Positions 7,686-16,754 of a stretch of DNA of 49,095 nucleotides are shown here, one piece after another. Source of the DNA: an uncultured Aquimarina sp. GTDB lineage: Bacteria > Bacteroidota > Bacteroidia > Flavobacteriales > Flavobacteriaceae. The position numbers and the translations under genes were made by a program. The notes beneath the pieces were generated by a model. It was not told where the DNA came from. It did not search any database and was given only the letters and a program-made list of their open reading frames with translations. The DNA lies in the NCBI GenBank assembly GCA_947498595.1, contig CANMKX010000029.1:1-49095 (forward strand). The letters run 5' to 3'. The first letter of the stretch is position 1; each line of letters starts with the position of its first letter.

Positions 7686-8693
7686 TTAAATATCAAACTC
7701 TTTATTAAGAAGTTCTATTTGTTCTGGACGCCCTAATACGATAAGATTTGATCCTTGTTTGAGTATCAAGTCTGGGTCAGGATTTATTAAATATTTACCG
7801 TTAGGATATTTATAACCGATAATAGTACATCCAGTTCTTGATCTCATTTCTATTTCTCGTATACTTCGTTCTTTTTGATCTTTAAATAATTTTTCAAAAG
7901 GGACTTCTTCTATGTTTACTGATTGCTCTCCTACAATAGAAAGGTTGTCCATAAACTCAATAAGATCAGGAACAACCACTAATGATGCCATGTGATCTCC
8001 TCCTATTCTATCTGGCATAATTACATTATCTGCTCCCGCAAATTTGAGTTTATTATACGATGTATCTCTCGATGCTCTACTTATGATTTTCATGCTATCG
8101 TTCATCTGTCTTGCTGACAATACAACAAATAGATTATCGGCATCTTCTGGTAAAGCACAAATTAAACAACTTGCTTTTTCTATACCTGCTTTTTTCAATA
8201 CCTCATCTTCATTAGCATTTCCTTCGATAAATAATATTTTGTCACTCTGATATTTTTCTATTATTTCTCGATTTTTTTCAATAATTACAAATGGTTTGTG
8301 ATATTCTAATAATTTATTCGCTGCTTGTTTACCATTACGTCCATATCCACATATAATAATATGCCTTTGAAATTTATTGATCATTTTGAGCGTTTTTCTT
8401 CTTTGAAGTTCCTGAAAGTTATTCTTACTGAATATATAATCTGTTATTATAGAAATGGAATACGCAACTATAATAACGCTTGCTATGATTAAAAAAACTG
8501 TGAATATTCTATCTCCATCATCTAGTGGTTTTACTTCTCCAAAACCAACTGTAGAAACAGTGATTATTGTCATGTAAATCGCTTCAACCCAACTATAATC
8601 TGAAAAAAAACGAAATCCTATGACTCCTACCAAAAATACGAGAATCAATAGTATGAGTGCTATATATATTTTTGAACGAAACCATTTATACAT
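7686..8693 (-). CDS. Two-TM potassium channel with RCK (TrkA-N/TrkA-C) domains
   Basis: 335 residues. Two membrane helices (about 9-28 and 63-86) flank a pore loop with the K+ selectivity filter TVGFG (48-52). A cytosolic Rossmann RCK domain begins at HIIICGYGRNGKQ (nucleotide-binding glycines 116-121), and a TrkA-C domain occupies about 250-335. The layout is that of MthK-like ligand-gated channels. No second in-frame start before the RCK domain stands out. The gene begins two bases after the PspC-like gene ends, so the two are surely co-transcribed with the DUF2851 gene upstream. The gating ligand is unknown. Confidence 0.92.
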   Translation of the reverse strand: MYKWFRSKIYIALILLILVFLVGVIGFRFFSDYSWVEAIYMTIITVSTVGFGEVKPLDDGDRIFTVFLIIASVIIVAYSISIITDYIFSKNNFQELQRRKTLKMINKFQRHIIICGYGRNGKQAANKLLEYHKPFVIIEKNREIIEKYQSDKILFIEGNANEDEVLKKAGIEKASCLICALPEDADNLFVVLSARQMNDSMKIISRASRDTSYNKLKFAGADNVIMPDRIGGDHMASLVVVPDLIEFMDNLSIVGEQSVNIEEVPFEKLFKDQKERSIREIEMRSRTGCTIIGYKYPNGKYLINPDPDLILKQGSNLIVLGRPEQIELLNKEFDI

Positions 8694-8695
8694 AC

Positions 8696-8926
8696 CTATA
8701 AATCAAATACTGAAGTTCTTTTTGTATATATTAAATCTTTTAATTTTAACCAAAAAGCTAAGGTTAAGTAAACAGCAAACCCCAATCCTATAGTAGCAAA
8801 CGTTGTATAAATAAAGAATAATCGTACATTTTTAGTTCGCATTCCTAATCGATCTGCTAATCGAGATGAAACAAAAAAACCGTTTCGTTCTAAAAAATGT
8901 CTAAAATTATGGAGTTCCTTAATCAT
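8696..8926 (-). CDS. PspC-domain small membrane protein
   Basis: 76 residues. The region VSSRLADRLGMRTKNVRLFF followed by one or two membrane segments (about 36-62) matches the PspC domain, in which a short helical part precedes a hydrophobic hairpin. Family members are linked with envelope stress in other bacteria. No PspA/PspB relatives are near, so that role should not be assumed. It sits between the DUF2851 gene (28 bases upstream) and the K+ channel (two bases downstream). Confidence 0.75.
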   Translation of the reverse strand: MIKELHNFRHFLERNGFFVSSRLADRLGMRTKNVRLFFIYTTFATIGLGFAVYLTLAFWLKLKDLIYTKRTSVFDL

Positions 8927-8954
8927 ATTGCAAAATAGTTATAAAATTATAATT

Positions 8955-10232
8955 CTACTTCTTATTTAATAAATAGTTCCCTAATTCGCATTGCAAGCAT
9001 TTTTGTTGATCACAATAATTATTTTTTAATTCTAAAAGAGCTTGTGTATCAAATGCATTTTCAGCTTGTACTTTTAATTTATCAAACCTTTCTATTATTG
9101 CATTTTTTTCTTTTTTAATCTCATTGATAACTCCTATAATTTCTTCGTCAATAATACTTCCTTTCTTTTTTGCGTGGTAAAATTTTATGGGAAGAATTGT
9201 ATTTATTAAAATTAAATCTATAAATGATTTTGTTAACCTCTTTTTCTTTTCGTTAGTTTCTTTTTCGAATGTATAATGTGTTTTCCAAAAATTACTAGTT
9301 TCGACTTTAAATAGTTCATAAAAGTCTTCTATTTTTTTGGTTTTGATAATTCGATCAAATAGATTTTGATTCTTGCTATAAAGCGTTGCTAATTGTGATA
9401 ATCTTATTGTAGGAAAATTAGGAGGTCTTAATCGAAAAAACTGAGTTGGTAGCACTCCTTGAGAGTTTAACCTATATTTATGTACTAGGTATTTGTATTC
9501 GTTTTTTAATAGTATCGCAAATTGTTCTTGAGGTTGATCCGGAATGATTCCTGCCTGTCCCATAAAAAGAGCTTCAATTTTTAATTGTACGGTATAATTT
9601 TTACGGATAACATTAAAAGGGATTGATTTTCCTATGCTCAAGAATGCTTCTCCATTTACCTTTAATCCAAAATTTTTTATCAGCATCTGAAATAAAACTA
9701 CTTCCCAATCATTCTTTGATTCTTGTAAAAGTTCTTCTATTAACTTTCCTTTTCTTTCTAACCTTTCAAAATACAATCTTTCTTTCCAATGTGCTAAGGT
9801 AAAACCTGGAATTTCGAATATCTGCTTCTCACAATTTATCCATTTAAATTTCTTGTCTTTAAGAAGTTTATTATAATTTGTAATTGTAAAACCTTCTACA
9901 TATTCTTTTATTTCGAGAGTTGGAATTGTTGTATTATTTTTTCTATAAACTTCTACATCATGTTCCCATACTATATGTAATATCACATTATCATAGTTAG
10001 GATCCTCTTCATGACCATGAGCGTACCAATCACTAGATTTTATATGTATCTCTACATTTCCTGCCCACCATTGTTCAGCTATTCTAATTTGTGCATTAAA
10101 AAAATCTGGCCCAGCATTTTTATTGTGTTTCCCTACACTTTTTAAAAGAATTTCTTCTTTAGCTGTTGTTTCTAATTTCGATAAATTTATTTTTTTATAT
10201 TTCCATATATAATGTAAAAACTCTTCTTTCAT
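8955..10232 (-). CDS. DUF2851 family protein
   Basis: 425 residues, beginning MKEEFLHYIWKYKKINLSKL. The sequence NAGPDFFNAQIRIAEQWWAG and the following VEIHIKSSDWYAHGHE are typical of DUF2851, a family common in Bacteroidota and without known function. The ordered acidic and aromatic residues in this N-terminal part resemble a nuclease-like core, but I cannot support that further. The C-terminus holds a cysteine cluster (CDQQKCLQCELG), which could bind a metal. It is the first gene of an apparent operon with the PspC-like protein and the K+ channel. Confidence 0.85.
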   Translation of the reverse strand: MKEEFLHYIWKYKKINLSKLETTAKEEILLKSVGKHNKNAGPDFFNAQIRIAEQWWAGNVEIHIKSSDWYAHGHEEDPNYDNVILHIVWEHDVEVYRKNNTTIPTLEIKEYVEGFTITNYNKLLKDKKFKWINCEKQIFEIPGFTLAHWKERLYFERLERKGKLIEELLQESKNDWEVVLFQMLIKNFGLKVNGEAFLSIGKSIPFNVIRKNYTVQLKIEALFMGQAGIIPDQPQEQFAILLKNEYKYLVHKYRLNSQGVLPTQFFRLRPPNFPTIRLSQLATLYSKNQNLFDRIIKTKKIEDFYELFKVETSNFWKTHYTFEKETNEKKKRLTKSFIDLILINTILPIKFYHAKKKGSIIDEEIIGVINEIKKEKNAIIERFDKLKVQAENAFDTQALLELKNNYCDQQKCLQCELGNYLLNKK

Positions 10233-10433
10233 AATTATTAAAATTCATAATCATCTTATTTCTATAATATTACGAATTTTAATGCACTATATATATAATA
10301 TGGAACTTCAAATACTTTTTCTTTAGTTAAAAAAGATTATTCAAAAACACTTCTTTACTTAAAAACTCTTTATATATTTTAAGTATCTTACTTACTAAAA
10401 ATCACATCATCGCTTTTCAAAAACTATGCTATT

Positions 10434-11294
10434 ATGAAAAACCTACTCAAGTCTATTTTCATTTCACTCTTTCCTTTAACTTCATTAATCTACTTAATCC
10501 ATGGGATTATAAACTCTCAAACTTATTCTCTTTTTTCTCTTTATTTAGGTCGAAATATTCTCTCCAGCGGTATTGTTTTCTTTTTTGTTATGTTATTTAT
10601 CAAACCTGTTCCTAGAACAAGTGCTATACCAAAAACATACACATTGTGGATTTTTGCAGGCTTTGCAATCAGTATGATATATAAAGGTCTTTATTTACAG
10701 GATATCTTAGCTTCACTACCATCTTTATTTTTATTTATTGGTTGGGTTTTATATTTAAATTGGTTTTCTGTTTTTAAAAATCGAAAAAAGAATGTTGTTC
10801 TAAAGGTTGGATTGCAGCTACCTGAATTCAAATTAGAGAATACAAAAAGAGATTATATATCATCTACACAATTTTCAGGTTCTTCTAGTATCTTTTTATT
10901 TTTCAGAGGTAATTGGTGTCCTTTATGTATGGCACAAATAAAAGAGGTAGCTGCTCAATATAAATCTTTAGAAGAAAGAGGTGTCAATATGGTTTTTATT
11001 AGTCCTCAACCACATAAATATTCTCGTTCTCTTGCTTCAAAATACAATTTGGGCTTCCATTTTTTAGTTGATAAAGGAAATAAGGTTGCTACACAATTAG
11101 GTATTCTTTCTAAAAACGGAATTCCAGCAGGTTTTCAGACTTTAGGATATGATAGTGATACGGTATTACCTACTGTTATAATAACAAATTCTGAAGGGAA
11201 AATTATCTATGTAAACCTTACTAATAATTATCGAGTTCGTCCAGAACCAAGTACTTTTATAGAGATCCTTGACCAACAAACAGTTACTGCCTAG
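10434..11294 (+). CDS. Membrane-anchored peroxiredoxin/thioredoxin-like protein
   Basis: 286 residues. Three or four hydrophobic segments occupy about 5-112. An AhpC/TSA-type redoxin domain follows, from KVGLQLPEFKLENT (124 onwards) to the C-terminus. The active site is WCPLC, with C162 and C165 forming a CxxC pair. That is unusual for peroxiredoxins, where TxxC is standard, and closer to the redoxin/bacterioferritin-comigratory-like group with two vicinal cysteines. The orientation of the redoxin domain across the membrane is not clear from sequence. The gene is monocistronic: DUF2851 diverges upstream, and the terminator at 11509-11548 lies more than 200 bases downstream. Confidence 0.8.
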   Translation: MKNLLKSIFISLFPLTSLIYLIHGIINSQTYSLFSLYLGRNILSSGIVFFFVMLFIKPVPRTSAIPKTYTLWIFAGFAISMIYKGLYLQDILASLPSLFLFIGWVLYLNWFSVFKNRKKNVVLKVGLQLPEFKLENTKRDYISSTQFSGSSSIFLFFRGNWCPLCMAQIKEVAAQYKSLEERGVNMVFISPQPHKYSRSLASKYNLGFHFLVDKGNKVATQLGILSKNGIPAGFQTLGYDSDTVLPTVIITNSEGKIIYVNLTNNYRVRPEPSTFIEILDQQTVTA

Positions 11295-11508
11295 AAATAT
11301 TTCTTAGACGGTTAAACATCAATATTATATTATCATTTTATGGTCAAATATTGGCTAAACGCCCAAAAAATGTACTATTGGTAAGGTTTTATGTATTAAT
11401 GGTAATATTTTATACCTAATCATTACGTTAATTTGTGGTATAGTTTTTGAACATCATATAATGTGTAAGATAAAATCCTAAGCTTAGTTGAGTTTGTGTT
11501 AGGTTATT

Positions 11509-11548
11509 GATGGTTATCGATTCTTTCGATAGCCATCATATTTTTTTT
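11509..11548 (+). terminator. Rho-independent terminator
   Basis: GATGGTTATCGA (11509-11520) pairs with TCGATAGCCATC (11526-11537) with one G-T wobble, followed by an eight-T run at 11541-11548. It is about 215 bases past the peroxiredoxin-like stop codon and abuts the end of the opposing AraC-type gene. Confidence 0.8.
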
Positions 11549-11549
11549 A

Positions 11550-12530
11550 TCAAGAACTTATATTTGGATACACATTAAATTTATTATAAAATGCTTTCTT
11601 AAATTTTGATGAATTTGAATAATTGAGTCTTTTCATCACTTCTTTCATGGATTTCTTTTCTGTAAATAGCATTGTATATGAATTCTCTAATTTTCGATTA
11701 TTAAAAAATTCTAATGGCGTTTCGTTATGTATTTCTCTAAACATATTGAAAAAGTTTGTTCTACTCATATATGCCATTGCTGCTAATTTATCCACCCCAA
11801 TAAAAGGTTCTTCTAAATTGTTTTTAAGGTAAAAACTAATTTTGTAAATATTTTCCACTTGAGCGCTATTGATCACAAATGGATCGTTATCTGTTTTCCA
11901 ATGTAGGGCGTCTTTCCAAAATGTTTCTAATAACATAATTCCTCTAGCAATATAATAAAGGTAGCTTTCTACATTATTAACTTCGGGTTGTACTATTTGG
12001 TCAAATAGTGTTGATTGCTTATAGGATAAATAAAACTTATCAATATGCTTATGTGTATATCGAATGTATTCTTCCATTTTGTGATGTGAGTCTGGTTTAT
12101 CATAATATTTTTTCACAAAATCATATTTTAACACCATCATCACAGATCTTATTGTAGCTCCTTTTGGGATACAAACTTTTTCTGCTTTGGCAGCATGTAA
12201 GCAGCGCATATTACCTGGAGTATATCCATTTTCATATGTACTTACAATCTCATCAGGTCTAATAGCATGGTTTAATGCATATTTTCTAAAATGCAGTATT
12301 ATATCTTTTTCATCTATAGCAGTTCTTGTAAATTCTATATCACAATGCGCTGTATAATTATTAATCAAAAGAAATACTTGATCTGTCATTTTATAATAAG
12401 ACAAATAGCCGTTACCTAGTTCTTCTGGAAAAAAAATTCTATCTGAATCTTCGTAAGAATTAAATTCTTTCCTAAAATAATTACTTAATACGTCTAAATC
12501 TGAGAAATCAAATTGAAACCTTTTTAACAT
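11550..12530 (-). CDS. AraC-family transcriptional regulator
   Basis: 326 residues. The last hundred contain the two helix-turn-helix motifs of AraC/XylS proteins: EEPFIGVDKLAAMAYMSRTN, then FFNNRKLENSYTMLFTEKKS and a final MKRLNYSNSSKFKKAFYNKF. The N-terminal part (1-220) has no family that I recognise, so the signal it senses is unknown. It lies after the CBS-pair PLP-enzyme gene on the same strand, but a terminator separates them. The gene starts at the ATG at 12530 in a very AT-rich leader. Confidence 0.88.
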   Translation of the reverse strand: MLKRFQFDFSDLDVLSNYFRKEFNSYEDSDRIFFPEELGNGYLSYYKMTDQVFLLINNYTAHCDIEFTRTAIDEKDIILHFRKYALNHAIRPDEIVSTYENGYTPGNMRCLHAAKAEKVCIPKGATIRSVMMVLKYDFVKKYYDKPDSHHKMEEYIRYTHKHIDKFYLSYKQSTLFDQIVQPEVNNVESYLYYIARGIMLLETFWKDALHWKTDNDPFVINSAQVENIYKISFYLKNNLEEPFIGVDKLAAMAYMSRTNFFNMFREIHNETPLEFFNNRKLENSYTMLFTEKKSMKEVMKRLNYSNSSKFKKAFYNKFNVYPNISS

Positions 12531-12650
12531 ATATATATGATTATAATCTTTGTTTTTTGAAATTAATAAAGGTGGGGTCTAGCTTTAAATATATTGATTT
12601 TTTTGCAATTCAACACATGTTCATGCCCCATAAATAAAGAATATATGAAC

Positions 12651-12687
12651 AAAGAGGCCTTGTTATTTATAATAACAAAGCCTCTTT
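12651..12687 (-). terminator. Terminator hairpin after the PLP/CBS enzyme gene
   Basis: Arms AAAGAGGCCTTGTTATT (12651-12667) and AATAACAAAGCCTCTTT (12671-12687) pair over 17 bases with one mismatch around a three-base loop. It lies 31 bases beyond the stop codon of the gene at 12719-14080. Confidence 0.75.
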
Positions 12688-12718
12688 AATTTCTCTTATT
12701 TTATATAGTACAGTCTTT

Positions 12719-14080
12719 CTATTTTATATGACTGATTACATCGTATTTAGTAATAATGTGGTGTTTCCCATTTTCTAATGCGACTAGTACTGCTTGATTT
12801 CCTTCTTTTATTAATTTTGAGATATCCTCAATAGAAGTCGTATCTTTTACAATAGGATATGCCTCTTTCATCACATCTTTAATTGGCGTATCTCCTTTAT
12901 TTTTATCATCTAGAAAAGCAGCAAACAAAGCACTCTCATCTACAGATCCCACTAAACCTTCGCTATCCATTACAGGAATTTGAGAGATATTATATTTACG
13001 CATACGTTCTATAGCATGTGAAACTAATTCTTCAGTTTTGACTGTAATTAATGGTTTGTCTTGATGTCCTTTAATCAAATCTACTGCTGTAGAAACATTT
13101 TCATCTAGAAAACCTCTTTCTCTCATCCAATCATCGTTAAACATTTTCCCTACATAACGACTTCCGTGATCATGAAATAAAACAACTACTACATCGTCTT
13201 TTTTGAAATGCTTTTTTAATTGTAATAATCCTTTGATAGCAGCTCCAGCACTGTTTCCTAGAAACATACCTTCTTCTTTTGCTAATCTCTGAGTATACAC
13301 AGCAGCATCCTTGTCTGTTACTTTAGTAAACCCATCTATTATAGAAAAATCTACATTTTTAGGTAGTATATCTTCTCCAATACCTTCTGTGATATATGAA
13401 TAGATTTCATTTTCATCAAAAACTCCTGTTTCATGGTATTTTTTAAAAACAGATCCATATGTATCTATTCCCCAAATTTTAACATTTGGATTCTTCTCTT
13501 TTAAGTATTTCCCAACACCAGAAATAGTTCCTCCTGTTCCTACTCCTACAATAAAGTGTGTTATTTTTCCTTCGGTTTGCTCCCAAATTTCTGGCCCTGT
13601 ACTTTCATAATGAGCTTTTGCATTAGATGGATTATCATATTGATTTACATACCATGAATTTGGTATTTCTTCTCCTAAGCGTTTTGATACTGAATAATAT
13701 GATCTAGGATCTTCTGGTTCTACATTTGTTGGACAAACCATTACTTTAGCTCCTACTGCTCTTAATATATCTATTTTCTCTTTAGATTGTTTATCTGCCA
13801 TTACGCAGATTAATTTATATCCTTTTACAATAGCAGCTAGGGCTAATCCCATTCCTGTATTACCTGAAGTTCCTTCGATAATTGTTCCCCCTGGTTTTAA
13901 ACGTCCATCAGCTTCGGCATCTTCAATCATTTTAAGTGCCATACGATCTTTTACAGAATTACCTGGGTTAAAAGTTTCGTATTTTGCCAATACTAATGCA
14001 TCTACATCTTCTACTAAGGCGTTTACTTTTACTAAAGGAGTGTTCCCTATAGTTTCTAATATATTATTCGCGTATTTCAT
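12719..14080 (-). CDS. Cystathionine beta-synthase/cysteine synthase-type PLP enzyme with CBS pair
   Basis: 453 residues. The fold-type II PLP domain covers about 1-325: the Schiff-base lysine is K44 in NPGNSVKDRM, the substrate loop is EGTSGNTGMG, and the phosphate-binding loop is VGVGTGGTISG. A tandem CBS-domain pair follows (about 335-390 and 395-453), ending in KYDVISHIK. This is the architecture of eukaryotic-type cystathionine beta-synthase, which joins serine or O-acetylserine with homocysteine or sulfide. The choice between transsulfuration and direct cysteine synthesis cannot be made from sequence. There is no haem domain. The CBS pair is probably regulatory. A -7 element (TATCTTTG) lies 22 bases upstream. 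Confidence 0.9.
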   Translation of the reverse strand: MKYANNILETIGNTPLVKVNALVEDVDALVLAKYETFNPGNSVKDRMALKMIEDAEADGRLKPGGTIIEGTSGNTGMGLALAAIVKGYKLICVMADKQSKEKIDILRAVGAKVMVCPTNVEPEDPRSYYSVSKRLGEEIPNSWYVNQYDNPSNAKAHYESTGPEIWEQTEGKITHFIVGVGTGGTISGVGKYLKEKNPNVKIWGIDTYGSVFKKYHETGVFDENEIYSYITEGIGEDILPKNVDFSIIDGFTKVTDKDAAVYTQRLAKEEGMFLGNSAGAAIKGLLQLKKHFKKDDVVVVLFHDHGSRYVGKMFNDDWMRERGFLDENVSTAVDLIKGHQDKPLITVKTEELVSHAIERMRKYNISQIPVMDSEGLVGSVDESALFAAFLDDKNKGDTPIKDVMKEAYPIVKDTTSIEDISKLIKEGNQAVLVALENGKHHIITKYDVISHIK

Positions 14081-14102
14081 TTCTCTTTTTTAAAAAGGTG
14101 CA

Positions 14103-14110
14103 CAAAGATA
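14103..14110 (-). promoter_or_regulatory. Promoter -7 element for the PLP/CBS enzyme gene
   Basis: Minus-strand TATCTTTG fits TAnnTTTG. No clear TTTG is present at the right distance upstream, so only the -7 half is supported. The start would lie about 17 bases before the ATG. Confidence 0.5.
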
Positions 14111-14155
14111 CGAAGTTGCTGAATTATCATTAGGATTATTTACAAACAAATAACA

Positions 14156-15388
14156 TTAATCAAATCTTATAGCTTTGACTGGCGAAATTCTAGTGATAAT
14201 ATAAGATGGTATTAATAGCATTACCAAGCATAAAACTAATGTTCCTATATTTAATAAAATTATATATCCTACATTAATATATACAGGAGCTGTATTAACA
14301 TAATATGTAACAGGATTAAGTCCAATAATACCAAAGTTTTTTTGCAACATTAACAGTCCTATTCCTATTAGGTTACCCCAAAATAGTCCTACTGAAATTA
14401 AATAACCTGCATTGTATAAAAATATTTTTCGAATACTCCAATCACTACTTCCTAATGCTTTTAAAATTCCAATCATAGGAGTTCTTTCTAAAATCAATAC
14501 TAGTAACGCTGTAATCATATTAATTCCAGCGACTAAAATAATAACTCCTATAATTCCGATGATATTAAAATCAAACAATTTTAACCATTCAAAAATAGAT
14601 CTATACTTAAATATGATTGTTTGACTGTCTAAATCTGGTGGTAAGTTTTCATAAATTTCTGTTCCTTTCTCTTCTATTTTTGAAAAATCATCTAAAAATA
14701 TTTCAAAATTACCTACCTCATCTTTATTCCATTTATTCAATTTTTGTATATGGCGAATATCTGCGAATAAATATGCTTTATCAAACTCTTCGAATCTCGA
14801 ATTATACAGGCCTACAATTTTAAAGCTTCGTATATTAAATCGTGTTGTATTTTTTCTAAAATATGTATTTGCTTTATCTCCAACTTTAAGTCCTAACCTA
14901 TTGGCTAAATGTTGTGATAATAAAATTTCGTTATTTAATTTATTTTCAAAGTCTGGTAATCTTCCTGCTATCAAATATTCTTCAAAATACTTCCAATCAT
15001 AATCCTTACCTACTCCTTTTACTATAACTCCTTCAAAATCATTTTCTGTTCGTATTACACCCCCTTTAGAAGCTACTCCTTGGATATGCTTTACCCCATC
15101 AACACCTTTAAAATCAGGATAAAACTCTTGATTAGTAGTCGTTATTGGCACCAATGATTCTACACTATTATTATTATCATAATTAACAATTAAAACATGC
15201 CCATTGAATGCTGCTACTTTCTCTCTTATCTTCTGTTGCAATCCTATTCCGGTGGCAATCGTGATTAGCATCATGATCACTCCTATAGCAATTGCTGTAA
15301 TTGCAATTTTTATTATTGGCGCCGATATGCTACTTTTATACGCGGTACCTTTTATTAAGCGTTTTGCTATAAAATATTCGAAATTCAA
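14156..15388 (-). CDS. FtsX-like ABC transporter permease (LolC/LolE type)
   Basis: 410 residues. There is one membrane helix at about 23-48, a large periplasmic domain to about 265, then three helices, the last near 370-400. This is the four-TM FtsX/LolCE layout. The N-terminus MNFEYFIAKRLIKG is characteristic of LolE-like permeases, which extract lipoproteins from the inner membrane with LolD. No ATPase gene is adjacent, so the partner is encoded elsewhere. The start is TTG at 15388: the conserved N-terminus begins exactly there and no ATG is available. It diverges from the NamZ-like gene with only eight bases between. Confidence 0.85.
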   Translation of the reverse strand: MNFEYFIAKRLIKGTAYKSSISAPIIKIAITAIAIGVIMMLITIATGIGLQQKIREKVAAFNGHVLIVNYDNNNSVESLVPITTTNQEFYPDFKGVDGVKHIQGVASKGGVIRTENDFEGVIVKGVGKDYDWKYFEEYLIAGRLPDFENKLNNEILLSQHLANRLGLKVGDKANTYFRKNTTRFNIRSFKIVGLYNSRFEEFDKAYLFADIRHIQKLNKWNKDEVGNFEIFLDDFSKIEEKGTEIYENLPPDLDSQTIIFKYRSIFEWLKLFDFNIIGIIGVIILVAGINMITALLVLILERTPMIGILKALGSSDWSIRKIFLYNAGYLISVGLFWGNLIGIGLLMLQKNFGIIGLNPVTYYVNTAPVYINVGYIILLNIGTLVLCLVMLLIPSYIITRISPVKAIRFD

Positions 15389-15396
15389 ACCTACTT

Positions 15397-16725
15397 ATGT
15401 TTTTAAAAAGTCATTTTTTGACCCGTACATTGCCACAATTACTACACCACAAAACACGTAATGCTCCTTATTTGGGCATATTTCGTTATAGAAATGCATT
15501 CAAAAATACATTTTTATTCCTTTTCATCCTCTTTATTTCATGTGGAAATACAACTAAAGAAGTATCTAGTAATGATGCAAGTAAAAATGTATCAACTAAT
15601 ACTTCTAACGTTTCTTCAGCAGATATTATTATTGGAGCTAATCAAACCGAATTATACCTTCCTTTATTAAAAGGAAAAAAGGTTGCTGTTGTAGGTAATC
15701 AAACATCAGTTATCTTTAAAAAAACAGCTACTCAACATACTCATTTAGTAGATTCTTTACTATCTAGAGGTGTACAAATAAAAAAAGTATTTGCTCCTGA
15801 ACACGGTTTTAGAGGAAAAGCTGATGCAGGTGAGCATATTATAGATGGTAAAGATCAAAAAACAGGCTTACCAATTCTATCGTTATACGGTAAAAACAAA
15901 AAGCCAAGCGCTGCGGTATTAGCAAATATTGATTTGATCATTTTTGACATTCAAGATGTTGGTGCTCGATTTTATACTTATATCTCAAGCTTACATTATG
16001 TAATGCAAGCTGCTGCCGAAAATAATATCGAAGTTTTAATTCTTGATCGTCCTAATCCTAACGGACATTATATTGATGGCCCTATCTTAGATTCAAAATA
16101 TTCAAGTTTTGTAGGACTACATCCTGTGCCTATTGTACACGGAATGACCATTGCTGAATATGCACAAATGATCAATGGGCAAGGTTGGCTAGGAAAAGGA
16201 TTGCGTTGTAATTTACATCTCATAAAAATGAAAAATTACAACCATGCACGTAAATATAGTTTACCTATTAAACCTTCTCCTAATTTGCCAAATGATAAAG
16301 CGATAAATCTATATACTAGTCTATGTTTTTTTGAAGGTACAAATGTGAATGCAGGACGTGGTACAGATCAACAATTCCAGATTTATGGTTCTCCTTTTTT
16401 ACCTAAAACTTCTAGTTTTAGTTATACTCCTATTGCTAATAGTGGAGCTAAATACCCTAAACACAAGGGAAAGCGTTGTTATGGACAAAACTTATCTTCA
16501 ACTCCAACGCTTAATTCTATTAATTTAGATTGGTTAATTAATGCTTATCAACAAACTCAAGATAAAAGTAAATTCTTTAATAATTTCTTCTCTAAACTAG
16601 CAGGAACATCACTATTACAACAACAAATAGAAAATGGATTATCAGCATCGGAAATCAAAAAGACTTGGGCTGCTGATTTAAATATCTATAAAAAAATGAG
16701 AACTTCTTATTTATTATATCCATAA
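15397..16725 (+). CDS. Exo-beta-N-acetylmuramidase NamZ-like lipoprotein (DUF1343, GH171)
   Basis: 442 residues from the first ATG. The DUF1343 motifs are clear: APEHGFRGKADAGEHI, FDIQDVGARFYTYISSLHYV, LDRPNPNGHYIDGP and FEGTNVNAGRGTDQQF. NamZ enzymes remove terminal N-acetylmuramic acid from peptidoglycan fragments. A lipobox (LFISC, lipidated C49 counted from the ATG) points to a lipoprotein. The start is doubtful: the ATG at 15397 gives an unusually long n-region, while the TTG at 15472 gives a normal signal peptide. It stands head to head with the LolC/E-like gene, a common flavobacterial pairing. Confidence 0.88.
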   Translation: MFLKSHFLTRTLPQLLHHKTRNAPYLGIFRYRNAFKNTFLFLFILFISCGNTTKEVSSNDASKNVSTNTSNVSSADIIIGANQTELYLPLLKGKKVAVVGNQTSVIFKKTATQHTHLVDSLLSRGVQIKKVFAPEHGFRGKADAGEHIIDGKDQKTGLPILSLYGKNKKPSAAVLANIDLIIFDIQDVGARFYTYISSLHYVMQAAAENNIEVLILDRPNPNGHYIDGPILDSKYSSFVGLHPVPIVHGMTIAEYAQMINGQGWLGKGLRCNLHLIKMKNYNHARKYSLPIKPSPNLPNDKAINLYTSLCFFEGTNVNAGRGTDQQFQIYGSPFLPKTSSFSYTPIANSGAKYPKHKGKRCYGQNLSSTPTLNSINLDWLINAYQQTQDKSKFFNNFFSKLAGTSLLQQQIENGLSASEIKKTWAADLNIYKKMRTSYLLYP

Positions 16726-16754
16726 AAATTTATTCCTAATTGTATTTCGTCTTT

